Shown piece by piece: positions 1-10,575 of a stretch of DNA of 64,000 nucleotides. Every line of letters begins with the position of its first letter. Position 1 is the first letter of the stretch. The notes beneath the pieces were generated by a model. That model was not told where the DNA came from and did no database searches. It worked only from the letters and a program-made list of their open reading frames with translations. Origin of the DNA: Lycium barbarum (lineage: Eukaryota; Streptophyta; Magnoliopsida; Solanales; Solanaceae); assembly GCF_019175385.1 (NCBI RefSeq), contig NC_083345.1, forward strand, positions 124,127,657 through 124,191,656, in the 5' to 3' direction. The position numbers were made by a program, and so were the translations under genes.

Positions 1-457
1 TTGATATTTGCTCCTGTCCTCACCCTTCCAGAAGGCACCGAGGGTTACACTGTATACTGTGATGCGTCACGCACTGGTCTGGGATGTGTGTTGATGCAAA
101 ATGGTAAGGTAATTGCTTATGCCTCCCGACAACTACGGAAACATGAGCAAAATTATCCAACCCATGATCTGGAGCTGGCGGCAGTGATTCACGCTCTAAA
201 GATATGGCGGCATTACTTATATGGAGTTCATGTCGATATCTATACGGACCATAAAAGCCTTCAGTATATATATTTAGGCAAAAGGAATTGAATTTGAGGC
301 AACGAAGATGGCTCGAATTGCTAAAGGATTACGATGTTGAAATTTTATATCATCCCGGCAAAGCTAATGTTGTAGCTGATGCCCTAAGTCGTAAATCAAT
401 GGGAAGTCTATTATACGTGCCAGCAGAAAAATTAGAAATGACTAGAGAACTTCATCG
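1..457 (+). pseudogene. Ty3/gypsy pol remnant, RNase H region, frameshifted
   Basis: This is the 3' part of a gypsy polyprotein covering the end of the reverse transcriptase and the RNase H domain. The RNase H signature is readable ([15 protein letters not shown], then [20 protein letters not shown] and [10 protein letters not shown]). After that the frame shifts by one base near 270-290 and continues as [14 protein letters not shown] and [14 protein letters not shown]. The reading enters from the left edge, so the element started outside the window. At 457 the coding sequence is interrupted by a solo LTR and resumes at 3548 after a CATCG duplication. The frameshift and the insertion make it non-functional. 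The domain order and the long LTRs nearby fit a chromovirus of the Tekay/Del type, but that lineage call is an inference. Confidence 0.9.
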
Positions 458-3400
458 TGTTACGTCCCGTATTTTTATACATTGGAACAACCCGGATTAA
501 CTATGATAATTTAAGGCCAAGATTATTCCGGGATTTGAAGTCGGGACTTTTGACCATTTGATTTTATTTTGAGACATAAATTATATATGAAATTGTTGGT
601 ATTGAACACTTAGGAAAAATTGGGACCACAATTCATAAAATTGGAATTAAAAATGTTATGCAAAAATGCCATGGTGGCCGTGTATGTTGAATGGTCCCCA
701 CACATTGTGTGGCCAATTTTAATTGGTCCAACACATTGTGTGGGCCAAAGAGTTACATAGATATTTTTGTGGGAATTAATAGATGACAAGTAGTCTTCTC
801 TCCTCATTCCCACTTCAACACTTAGACAAAAAAAAACAAGAAAAATTGGGAGCTCCATTTGTTCCACTGCTCACGGCCAAGAAAGGGAGAAAACCAAGAT
901 CATTTCAAGCCTCCCTAAAAATATTACCTTGATGTAAACCCACTATTTTGAGGTCCCTAAGAAGCGTGGAGGTGTCGTTGGAGCGATCAACTCATTATTT
1001 CTCATTCTTGGAAACCCTAGGCTATTGGGAAATTGAAGAGAAAAGGTAAGATTTGATTATGTTTTATGTGTCATGAAGGTTGTATGCATCTTGTAGTATG
1101 TCAAAACGGAGGAAAATCATGAAATATGGAATGTTGGAAGTGAGTTGTGTGTGTGGTGCTTGAGCCGTGTAAGTATGTGTGTGTTGTGTTGTGTTGAAAC
1201 TATGAATTAATGCCTAGTTAGTATATTATGATCATTGTAGGGTGAAGGAATAATTGAGAATTATCCATATGTGTATGTTGGTGTGCTAGCCGAAAATGGG
1301 TCACCTTATATGGCAATGAATAAATTAATGTCGCTTAATGTTTTAGTCGTCGTCGTTATGAATTCGATGTTGGAAATGAATGCTTAATGACTCAAATTGA
1401 TGTTGTAATTGATGCGGCCTGATTTGGAGGTTATAGTATATTCTATGTAATTTGTATGTTGATGAGAATAGCATTGTTAGAATGTGAATTGTGGATGCAA
1501 AACATGACTTGAAAATGAAAAGAGGGTTGCTCGGTTAGGGGCTGGTTTCGGCCAGCTTGGGAAAAAATTTCTTGGGATCGTTGGAAAATTTTTGTGAATG
1601 GTTTAGAAGTCCTCTAATATGGTGGGAAAGGATTCGGGTTGATAATCGAATGTACGAACGATATCGTGGCTTGAAAGTAAGCCAATGAATCGAATATTTG
1701 GAAAGTTGTTGAAAGATGTAAAAGAAAGTTATTAATGTTGTTTTGCTTTTCGATTTGGTTATCAATGTTACTAGGTTGGTTATTGTGGTTGTTGTTGTTG
1801 ATTTTGAGCGAGATAAATTCTCGGGATGGCCTATTTGCAGGGGAAGTGCTGCCGAATTTTCTGTAGAATTTAATGATTAGTTGGAAAGAATGGCTTAAGT
1901 GCCTTAACTAATGTTTGGTATTCGTTGGCGTATTGTAGATCTTGGGGAGCCCGAGGCGTAGATTTGGAGTAGCTTTAGATTGGCTAGCTTGGAAGTGCGT
2001 TCGAGGTATGTAAGGCAACTTCCTTTCTTTTTGGCATGTTTTAGTTTTTCATAGGCTAAATCAGAGTCTTAAGGAAATCTCAAATCCGACATCCGAGCAT
2101 GTCATGATCCGTATGTGTTCTTTGGCATTCTTATGCATGATTTGATGAAATGTGGAACTTTATGTATTCGAAATAATTGTTCTCCGAACTTTGCACCAAA
2201 AGGGTTCACTTTAAAGAATTCGTAAATCTTGAATGTCATATCTTTCGTATAAATGCTCGGATTGCTCCAATATTTTTATAAAAGTTTGCATTATGTATAA
2301 TGAGTATGTTTCCATAAGCGGGCCCGACTTGGGTAAATTCCCGTCCGTGGGTCCCGCGACTTCCCTTTATGTAATTCGGGAACTTTTGGAAAGATTAGTA
2401 TAACTATTATTTCGATTTGTAAAAATGACCATTTTGTTTATGTTTGAAGTTATGAAAAAAAAACAAGGATTTCATGCATATGACTACTCACGACTCTATT
2501 CGTGCATTCTGTTATTCCTTTCGCCGAGTCCCGGGCCGGTTCTGTTATCGTGCGCATTTTGATATACTCCGGAGTTACGCTGTGTTTATGGTTCACCGAG
2601 CTACTCGCAAAAGAGGGTCGGGTTCCACCTATATTTGGTGTTATGCTGTGTATGGAGTTATGTTGTGATGTGATATGTGATGGGGATACAGAGATTTGAA
2701 ATCTTTCTGGTGTTATGCTGTGTTATGGCGCCATCGACAGGCGGGCGACCATATTCTTCTGTACCCTATGCATGACTTACATATTTGAAACTAAATAATT
2801 TGATAAGATTGGATTTGCACTTATGTTTGATACTCCCATTTCGTTATGTCTCAGATTTGCTTTTTGTACATTCTGCTTTGCATACTCAGTACATATTTCG
2901 TACTGACCCCCTTTATTCGGGGGCTGCGTTTCATGCCCGCAGGTACAGACGCACAGTTCGGTGATCCCCCAGTGTAGGATACCCCTTTTGCTGTTGGAGT
3001 GCTCTCCTCCCTTCAGAGCACATCTTTTGGTATACACTTTCGTTCGCTATGTTGTATATATTCGTTCATGGGTACGGCGGGGCCCTGTTCCGCCATATGA
3101 TTCGTTTGGTCTGTTTAGAGGTCTGTAAACTTATTTGTGGGTGTGTGTGCCTACTTCTGCTCAGTTGTGTTTATATGACTCTACTCGTTGTGGCAGCCTC
3201 GTCGGCATGCATTTTGTGTATGTTTATGGCAGCCTTGTCGGCTCGCACATGTATATGTTGTTCTGTTGGCCCTGGGTGGCCTTTGTGGTATTTGCTGTGT
3301 ACAGGGTTATTTTGGATAGTCCGAAAAAAAAAGGAAACTCTGCCGAATTTTTTTTTTCTGAAAATCTTATAAATTTGAAACACCGCCTTGTCGGCTTCTG

Positions 3401-3547
3401 TTATACACCTGGATGTGTTTGATATAATCTGAGGCAGCGTTTGATATTTGTGTCGGTATAAGCCATCTGTTTGCCACTCGGATTTGTGATTGTGTTCGGG
3501 TGCCCAATTCGGGCATTAGTCACGGCCCACGGGGTTGGGTCGTGACA
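458..3547 (+). mobile_element. Solo LTR (Ty3/gypsy type), 5-bp TSD CATCG
   Basis: A 3090-bp segment begins TGTTACGTCCCG and ends GGGTCGTGACA. It is flanked by the direct repeat CATCG at 453-457 and 3548-3552. It sits inside the gypsy pol remnant: the pol reading before 457 continues after 3547. No second LTR or internal coding sequence is present, so this is a solo LTR left by unequal recombination. The interior has a pyrimidine/CTT-rich part near 780-900 and a G/T-rich part near 3180-3300 with short repeats around 'CAGCCTTGTCGGC'. The LTR at 19896-22687 has a similar end (GAGTGTGACA), so both belong to the same broad family. Open frames in it (for example 3049-3372) have no recognisable domain. 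Confidence 0.85.
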
Positions 3548-3706
3548 CATCGCTTGGCAAATTTGGGAGTTCGCTTACTCGATTCGGAAGACACTGGAAT
3601 TGCTCTACATAATATATCCCAATCGACTCTTGCCTCGGATGTAAAGACTCAACAGTATGAAGATCCAGTTTTAATTAACATTAAGGAAGGAGTGCAACAG
3701 AATAGA
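3548..3706 (+). pseudogene. Gypsy pol remnant, continuation after the solo LTR
   Basis: Reading from the duplicated CATCG, the frame gives HRLANLGVRLLDSEDTG and then an integrase-spacer-like stretch ending near VLINIKEGVQQNR. This fits directly onto the pol sequence broken at 457 (ELHR before the insertion, HRLANLG after it). Coding similarity stops near 3706, where LTR-like sequence begins. No complete domain remains. Confidence 0.75.
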
Positions 3707-3887
3707 ATCTCAGCCTTGTCGGTCCGCATGTGTATATATGTGTTGACTTATTGAATACCTTTATGTTGGCTCCGTTTTTTGCGAGCAGACGTTCTTGAGT
3801 CATGGTATGTGATGTCCAAGTAATAGTTAAGTCATGTGGCTTCGGCTTGCAGGTCGGAGCCGGTCATACTCCTCGTCGGGGTGTGAC
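3707..3887 (+). mobile_element. 3' terminal fragment of a related LTR
   Basis: The piece begins with sequence resembling the interior of the neighbouring solo LTR (CAGCCTTGTCGGTCCGCATG compared with the 3228-3250 region). It ends CGTCGGGGTGTGACA, a typical terminus for this LTR family. It is joined directly to broken pol sequence, so it marks an internal deletion or recombination between elements. Confidence 0.6.
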
Positions 3888-4586
3888 ATCTTTGTTCTAT
3901 TGTGCTTAAATTATAAACCTACTCTTCCCAAAGAGGAAGTTGTCTGTAGGTATTTCAAAGTCTCAAAGTCATCTTGATTGGAAGTGTTTTTCTCAAGTCT
4001 TTGATTGGTACACTAGGCTAGAGTTAGTCTGGTTGTATTAGTATTGGTTTGGCTAAGAGTCAAACATTGTTTGAGCTGAAATTCTCAGAGGATTCCTTTG
4101 GGTGGTACACTAGGCTAGGGTCATTCTAGGTGTATTAGTTTCCTTGGCTAAAGTTAGTCAAGTGGATTGTGCTTACAATAGGTTGTATTGTAAGGGTTGA
4201 AGGACTATGGGAGTTAGTTTCAAGGTTACATAGCCTTGTAATCTGAAGTTTGCTTGTGTAGTGGTGTTTGAAATCCTACTGGAGTAGATCGTGACTTTTA
4301 ATTCCTTGAGCAAGAAGTTTTTTATGATAAAATATTGCCTTTTTTACTTACTGCACTGCATTAAGGAACTGATACTTAACTGGGTCCCTCATACATTTTG
4401 TTTGGTGGACGCATGTAGCACTTCCTAAAACCCAACCTACCCTTCATAGATTAATTACTCTATTGAATGTTAAATTTGGCTGGCCAATGGCCAAAACATA
4501 TGGAATAATACAGACTATGCGTCAGATATTGGGACTGCAAGAAAATTAGAAAATAAACCTATGATTCTCTCTTCCTATGAACTCTC
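3888..4586. other. Non-coding stretch, possible copia-type LTR debris, then subtilase 5' flank
   Basis: No gene is seen. A block of about 20 bp (TGGTACACTAGGCTAG) occurs twice, near 4006 and 4100. The T-rich, moderately repetitive sequence up to about 4340 resembles the R/U5 part of a copia LTR, but I cannot define its ends. From about 4500 the sequence becomes the upstream region of the subtilase fragment at 4908. Confidence 0.35.
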
Positions 4587-4807
4587 CACGTGACATGTCT
4601 GCTCCAACTACCAAAGTGGAGATCGAATAATACTAGGACAACCAAGTAAAATATACTTCCAAAGTTGCTTCACATTTTAGATCTACCCATGGTACTAATA
4701 ATTAAATTTAATTAACATGAGGCTATTGATTAAACAACAAAAAACCAGATGACACCTTCTAGGAAATTGATGGAATAGAGGGCACTCAGAGCAGTACTAT
4801 ATATAGC
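4587..4807 (+). promoter_or_regulatory. Promoter of the plus-strand subtilase fragment
   Basis: A G-box core (CCACGTG) lies at 4587-4593. A TATA box (CTATATATAG) lies at about 4798-4807, roughly 100 bp upstream of the ATG at 4908. The spacing resembles the intact genes, whose TATA boxes lie 75-90 bp from their ATGs. Confidence 0.5.
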
Positions 4808-4907
4808 AGCTCAAAAGAATGCAAAGTATCTGGTTCTATTTTCCTAAAACACATCATATTAATTCTGAATAGCAACAAATTAACATTGTCCTACCTCATT
4901 GACAAAA

Positions 4908-5225
4908 ATGAAATTCTTGAAAAGTAATCTTCTTCTTTTTTGCATTGTTAGTTGTTTTTCAAGGCTTACTATTCAGAGCAATCTAGAGACGTACATAGTT
5001 CAAGTTGAATCCCCGGAAAGCCAAATATCCCCTCAATCAACAAGAATTGATCTGGAGAGTTGGTACCGTTCTTTTTTGCCAAAGACCATAAGCTCAAGCT
5101 CAAACAAAGAGCCACGGTTGATTCATTCATATCATAACGTGATGAAAGGCTTTGCAGCAAGATTATCAGCAGATCATGTTAAACAAATGGAGAAGAAACA
5201 ATGGTTCTTTGGCATGAAAGAATGA
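4908..5225 (+). pseudogene. P69-like subtilase, N-terminal fragment
   Basis: The fragment starts at the ATG at 4908 (MKFLKSN). It encodes a signal peptide ending TIQS, then the inhibitor-I9 propeptide ([31 protein letters not shown]). After MEKK, around residue 95, similarity stops and a few unrelated residues run to a stop. The catalytic domain is absent. The sequence lies head-on against another N-terminal fragment on the opposite strand at 5174-5386, with the junction near 5200. A promoter with a TATA box is still present, so it may be transcribed, but no protease can be made. Confidence 0.85.
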
Positions 5226-5386
5226 TAAGAGCTCTCCGAATTCATTGATGACGATTGAGTGGAAATTTGTCTTTCAACTTGTGGGGACTCAACTCGAACT
5301 ATGTCAGTATTTAAAGGGCTCTGAATAGTTGGCCATGAGAAAAAACTAGTCATGCAAAAAAGAAGAAAGATTTTCAAGAATATCAT
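5174..5386 (-). pseudogene. P69-like subtilase, second N-terminal fragment, inverted
   Basis: On the minus strand the ATG at 5384-5386 opens a reading with a signal peptide ending WPTIQS and a propeptide start (LNTDIVRVESPQ). Similarity ends at SFMPK, about residue 60, near 5205. The fragment meets the plus-strand fragment tail to tail. It is more diverged than the intact copies (LNTD for the usual LETY). It has its own TATA/W-box/CGCG promoter block at 5478-5536. Confidence 0.85.
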
Positions 5387-5477
5387 AGCTGCAAAAGGGC
5401 AGAAAAACTCTAATTTCTTTCTTTTTATGTATTTAGGAAAGTGCAGCTGAAACTTGGAATTCTTTGAACTACTGGTA

Positions 5478-5536
5478 GTATATATAGTGCTCTCTAGCCT
5501 TGTAATTTTGACCGGTTTATCTGGTTCAATACGCGG
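5478..5536 (-). promoter_or_regulatory. Conserved subtilase promoter block (TATA, W-box, CGCG box)
   Basis: A TATATATA box lies near 5478-5486, about 95 bp upstream of the minus-strand ATG at 5386. Further upstream are a TTGACC W-box core at 5508-5513 and ACGCGG at 5531-5536, which matches the CGCG/CAMTA-type box. The same order and spacing occur at the other minus-strand promoters of the cluster. Confidence 0.5.
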
Positions 5537-5837
5537 CTAACTCACTATGCATTGAAGCTTCTTCAATTGTTTAATCAAATAGCATACCATATGTTGATTA
5601 AAGTATTATTGTGTGGAAAATTAAAGTTAAAAGTAAAAGAAGGAAAAGAAAAGGACAGTTACGTGAACTAGTGGCTAGAAGTATGAATAGTATATTTGAA
5701 GTCTTTCGTATAATTTGATTATTTTTAATGGCCATATGCTAGATCTTAATTGTCCTCTTGGGAGTTGGGAAGACCATAATTTTATTCGCAAGACCGCAAG
5801 TTTTACTATATTTGAACTTTTATCATTTGCTTCATAC

Positions 5838-6494
5838 TTAAGTTGGAAGGGAAGTTTTGGGGTGAGCGCTTTTTAGCAATGCTGCTATTCCACTAAGATG
5901 AGGACAAGACATTGAGGTTCCTGAAATAATATTGAAGGTAGATCTTGTGTTTGTGTTGTTCTCCATGCTGGTAGGCCAAGCAGCAAGAATGTTAACACCA
6001 GGGTCAATAATGTCCGGCTTCAAGATTCCAGGACTAGCCGTGCTTGGTCCTCGAGAAGAAAATGAAGCAACCGCTAGTGCATTTCTATCTCCGATTATCG
6101 TTCCTTGGAATGTAATTCTGGCTACTGGTTTCTTTGTTGAATTCATGTAGGCAAGAGTTTTCATTCCATTTGCATAAGTAACATCCAGGGCAGGAAGGAC
6201 GTGAGCATCGGCTGATGTAGTGAAACCATCATCCGGATCATTGTTGATAATCATGCCAAAACCTCCAGCATCCTTTACTGCTTGTCCTTTTTCAAACCTG
6301 GTATAACCACCACCTACCATGCACAAAACTATTTTGCCTCTAATAGCAGGGTCGGACAGTGTACCCGTACCGCAATAAAGGCTGTCCAAGTCAGTTGCAT
6401 TCTGTGCAGGATCAAACAAAGGTAAAAAAATTGAATTCAACGCAATATAGTATATATAGTGTTCTTTGGCCATATAATTTTGACTGATTTTCAA
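5838..6494 (-). pseudogene. P69-like subtilase middle fragment fused to a subtilase promoter
   Basis: A 218-codon minus-strand frame. About residues 20-212 match the PA (protease-associated) insert and the Ser motif of the intact paralogues ([25 protein letters not shown]). The first ~20 residues come from promoter DNA read as coding, because the N-terminal ~350 codons, with the catalytic Asp, His and oxyanion Asn, are deleted. The C-terminus breaks at SAHP, near 5870, into unrelated sequence and a stop. It is most similar to the copy at 30697-32928, sharing the DPAQNATDL and GTGTLSDPAIRGK segment. It cannot be an active protease. Confidence 0.85.
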
Positions 6495-6499
6495 CGCGG
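6449..6499 (-). promoter_or_regulatory. Subtilase promoter block joined to the truncated gene
   Basis: TATATATA at about 6451, TTGACT at 6480-6485 and ACGCGG at 6494-6499 repeat the arrangement seen before the intact genes. Here the block is joined almost directly to mid-gene sequence at about 6436-6445, so the deletion removed the start codon and N-terminal half. Confidence 0.5.
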
Positions 6500-7359
6500 T
6501 AAACTCACCATAGAAACTTTTTAAATTGTTTAATCAAATAGCTCACCTCATGTTTGATTAATGTATTATTGTGTGGAAAGAATGAATCATGAAAAGGAAA
6601 AGGACAGTGATGTGAACTCCGTTACTAGAAATATGAATAGTTTATTTGAACTCTTTCCTACAATTGATTATTCTTATGCTGGACATATGCCAGATCTTGA
6701 TTTTCTTAATTGTCTTCTTGGGGAAGACCAAAATTTTACTTGCAAGACTGCAACTTTGACTATATTTGAATTGGCATTTGATGAATGATGACAATTTTCA
6801 ACTTATATATATTCTTGGTTGAGTTTAAGTTAAATATACGGTCAGTTTTTTTACACTATCAGGTCATCTTTATTTGTTGTAGTAGGTAACCTGTAGTATT
6901 ATATTTTAAGATACATTTTACTTATATATATTTTGAATGACCTGATAATATAAAAATAATTAATTACAATGACAGTGCATTTTACTTATATTCTATTTCT
7001 AATTGAGGTTACATTCTGCGTGCACTGATGATGTAAAATATATTTACAGCATCAGATCAGTTAAAAGCAATTACCGGTAAAGCTCTATAATAAGCATTGA
7101 TTTGTAACCCCCTACTTTTTTTTAACTAATATGTGGAATTCACTTGAAGATAGAATCATGGGATTGATTTCTTGCAGATAAATCTGCTAACCTGTAGTAT
7201 TATGTTGCAGCCAGCCATATTTGACCTTATAGAAATATATGGAGCGGCATAGACGGTGAAAATTTATATAACCGATCACACCTGCTTGGAATTAAGACAT
7301 AATTAAAGTTTTGGATGAGTTAGATTAGAGGAGAATATTTTCGGAAGCTTCTTCAATGT
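6500..7359. repeat. Duplicated upstream flank of a subtilase unit
   Basis: No gene. Blocks here recur upstream of the other copies: TTGATTAATGTATTATTGTG (near 6556; compare 16515, 16995, 33105), GACTAGAAATATGAATAG-like sequence (near 6625; compare 17100, 19720), and the block from GCAGCCAGCC to GGTGAAAATTTATATA (7209-7270; compare 16690, 19863, 33273). These show that the duplicated unit includes at least 0.8 kb of upstream DNA. Confidence 0.65.
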
Positions 7360-7368
7360 TTAATAAAA

Positions 7369-8573
7369 AGGATAATTTCAGAGATCTCCCCTGAGGTTTT
7401 AGCCTATAAAACCTACCTCCCTTGTGGTTGGTTCTAAATATTACGTAGACCTCCCTTCTTTCGTATTTAGTGTAACAAAACTATATTATAATTTAAAATA
7501 GACAAGTTTGCCCCTCATATTTTAATGCTATTTTTTCTTCAACTTTGTGTACCATAATTCGTTTAGTTATTTTAATTTTCTTCGTTGGGTTCGTATATTT
7601 AAGTCATATATGTCACTCAATTTGTTTAAATCATATTCATACATAAACAAATGAAGAAGAAAGATATTAAAAATTTATTTTTAACTCACTTTAAGCTTGC
7701 CTATTTTTTCTTTCTTTGATTAACAATGAAGGGTTAAACCCTTTTAAACCTTAGCTCACAGAGCATTAAAGAAAAAAATAATTACTATTGATGGCGTTGG
7801 TGTTCAATCTGCTTGCCTTCTTCAATGCCGAACTCAAATAGCTGGAGCTTAAGCTCCACACACCCCCCCCCCCCACCCTCCCCCCCACAGCACCCTTTTT
7901 TAAAAAAAAAAGAAAAAATACATAAATAAACCTTCAAATTTGGCCTCAGCTGGCGCGTATGCCCTCCAACTTTGAGTGTGCACAGGTAGACACCTCAACT
8001 TGTCTTCACTTTGTCAGTTGAAGACTCCAACTTACAAATTGATCATCTAGACACCTCCAAACTTATGCGCCACGTTAGCGCCATGTCATCATTTGTGTTT
8101 ATGTGTTCAACTTTATACAAATTAAGGTGTTTACTTGTGCAAACCCAAAGTTGGAGAGCATATTTGTCAGCTGAGACCAAGTTTGAGGGTCTGTTTATGT
8201 ATTATGCCTATATTTTATATTGTTTATTTTTATTCATTTTGTAAGATTCAAAAGTTATTTGAAGAAATTGAATGAAGATAATAGAAAGTCAGAAAATAGT
8301 TTTGCTATTTTAAAAATAATGTAAAGTATAATGGGTAACTAATTTGCTTAATTGCTTTTCAGATTAAATTATAGCTTTATGGTTTTGTTATGGATTAATA
8401 AAATAGAAGAAAAAATAGAATTAAAATATGAAGGGAAAACTTGTCTATTTTAAATTATAACATAGTTTTGTTACATTAAATGCGAAAGAAGGGAGGTCTA
8501 CGTAATATTTAGAACCACAAAGGAGATCAGTGTTATAGGCCGAAACCTCAGGGGAGGTCTCTGAAATTATCCC
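7369..8573. mobile_element. Mutator-like long-TIR element, 9-bp TSD TTAATAAAA
   Basis: A 1205-bp element with terminal inverted repeats of about 150 bp: the left end reads AGGATAATTTCAGAGATCTCC and the reverse complement of the right end reads GGGATAATTTCAGAGACCTCC. It is flanked by TTAATAAAA at 7360-7368 and 8574-8582. The 9-bp duplication and long TIRs fit Mutator-like DNA transposons. No transposase is present, so it is non-autonomous. A second MITE is nested at about 7917-8213, and there is a C-rich run near 7860-7890. Confidence 0.8.
7917..8213. mobile_element. 295-bp MITE family (GGCATAATACATAAA), nested copy
   Basis: This copy reads AATACATAAATAAACCTTCAA at the left and TTATGTATTATGCC at the right, with the family's internal motifs GTGTGCACAGGTAGACACCTC and CAACTTTATACAAATTAAGGTG. 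It lies inside the Mutator-like element at 7369-8573. The left terminus is slightly eroded. Other copies are at 12039, 12738, 56031 and 57409. Confidence 0.75.
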
Positions 8574-8582
8574 TTAATAAAA

Positions 8583-9049
8583 AATTGCATACTTAAGGAC
8601 ATAAGAATATATACCGTCAGTGTAAGTAAATTTTACGCCATCAAGTCATTTTTATCTGTTATAAAGGGTAATGCATCTTATTTTCAAATTTTCAAATCTC
8701 ACATTTTTAGGAGGCTTACCGATAGATATACCTCGTATGACCTGGTGAAGCAAATTTACTGTGACGATGTATTATTACTGAATAAAATATTCCATGGGAT
8801 GACCCAGTGATATTAATAAAACAACAGATGACTCTACTTTTTCATTTTATGAAAGTGCCTTATCTTTAATATCTTATTTTTTTCTCATAAAGTTATACTA
8901 GATAAAGTTATTTCATTGAATATTATTATTATTTTTTTTCATTGAATATTATTAACGATCCAAAGTTGAAAACTTTAATTTTTGTGTATATAACATGTAC
9001 AATGTGGATGTTACTTTGTTCACTTATTTAAACGTTGGAGTTAGTCTCT
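8583..9049. other. Intergenic, no gene seen
   Basis: AT-rich sequence between two transposons. The stretch near 8585-8780 shares words with 6830-7060 (a dozen or so bases at a time around 'tttacttata', 'caagtcatttttatctgtt'), so it looks like a diverged part of the duplicated subtilase flank. The last 60 bp (ATGTGGATGTTACTTTGTTCAC) recur near 24335 and, inverted, near 33610. Confidence 0.4.
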
Positions 9050-9057
9050 GTCATCAT

Positions 9058-10381
9058 TAGGGGTGTTCATGGTTCGGTTTGGGTCGGTTATTGATTAAAA
9101 TCATAACCAAACCAATTTAGTCGGTTTTAAATGTCTAAAACCATAACTAAACCAAATAAAATAATAACCACCGGTTTGGTTATTGTTGGTTTGGTTTGAT
9201 TTTTCGATTTATGACTAGCAGCCATGAGACTTATCAGTAAAACATTAAAAGGTTGAAAAAGACATGTTTTTTTTTTTTTTTGTTCAAACGATAACTTTTA
9301 TTTATAGTTTAAGGTGGAACATATATCATAGAAACACTTTCACTATTAGTGATAGTGTAGTACTCAAGTTACCCAAAGTTACTAAACTATTACATATAGA
9401 GCTAAAAACTAACTTAGTAGTGACTACACCATTTTTGTCATCTTAATACACATACATGGGAATAAAGTAGAGCATAAGAGTTTTTAGTTGTTGTTACAAA
9501 CATACATAATAATTAAACATAAAGACTACCTAAAATTAAAATGAAAATATATGAAATAAAAAAACTGTGTAATGATCACAAACTTTGAGGCAGTACTTTC
9601 ATTTTTGCCCTCAATTCTCCCATTTTATTAAAAAAACTTTGTGTAATGATCCAAACTTTATATGTTTTTCTACCATTATCCCCAAGGCTAGGGGCTCGAT
9701 TACAAGAAGTTATTCTTTTCTGTTTTTTAGGAGGATTACTCACGGAAGAAGTATTAGAGCATTACCATGTGCTTGAGTTGCAGCAAATGCTGATGTTACT
9801 GAAGTATCTTGTATAATCAACCTCTGTCCTTTTCATAAGAAAAGTATTAGAAGTTTAGGACCCATTCAGACAAGAAAAAAGAAAGGTATAAATTCGAAAA
9901 AAGAAGAAGAAACAACCTAAAATCAAATGACTGACAAAGAAAGGCTAAAAATTTAAGTTAAAGACATTAGACTCTAACATGAGCTTCTGTTAGTAGGTTT
10001 ACACTTAACATTTAAAAGAGTTAAAAGACTTAAAGACATGGGCTTGGACATATTCTTAACAACATGGGCCTTAAACAATCATGTGAAATAAGTATATCAA
10101 AAATCAAATTAATGATTAAAAGGTATAAAATATTTATAATTATTTATGAAAAACTAATATTATACATATAAATAATTATAAAATTTATGTATATAATTTA
10201 TCGGTTTGGTTCAGTTATTTATTCGGTTATTTTTTAATAGAACCATAACCAAACCAAATATAATCGGTTTTTAAAATTTAAAACTAAATCAAATCAAACC
10301 AAACCAAATATCGGTTTTTTAATCGGTTTGGTTAAATTTTCAATTTGATTTTAGTTTTAACTAAAACGGTGGACAGCCCTA
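9058..10381. mobile_element. hAT-type non-autonomous element, 8-bp TSD GTCATCAT
   Basis: A 1324-bp element starts TAGGGGTGTTCATGG and ends GGACAGCCCTA, so the ends are imperfect inverted repeats (TAGGGGTGTTCA and TAGGGCTGTCCA). It is flanked by GTCATCAT at 9050-9057 and 10382-10389. Subterminal regions are rich in repeats of CGGTTTGGTT and its complement on both sides. No transposase was found. The paralogous flank near 24375 shows the same locality without the insertion (ATCATAATTGGCATGCCC). Confidence 0.8.
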
Positions 10382-10575
10382 GTCATCATTGGCATGCCCT
10401 ATTTACTATAACTATAGAAGTTCTTTTGAGTTCCCGATTCAGCAACATGTTAAAGTCTCCATATGAATTGAAATAATTAAATACATCTTCCAAGTTCCAA
10501 GAACCTCACTATTTCTATGTTTCTACTACTTCTATGTTTCTTGACACTATTGTCAACCGTCAAACATACTTTTAT

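Noticed and set aside
1..500. Possible endogenous pararetrovirus (RT/RNase H)
   Set aside because: The motif spellings ([34 protein letters not shown]) are those of plant Ty3/gypsy elements, with LTR context.
3049..3422. Cys/Leu-rich overlapping open frames
   Set aside because: They are inside the solo LTR at 458-3547, open in more than one frame, with no family resemblance.
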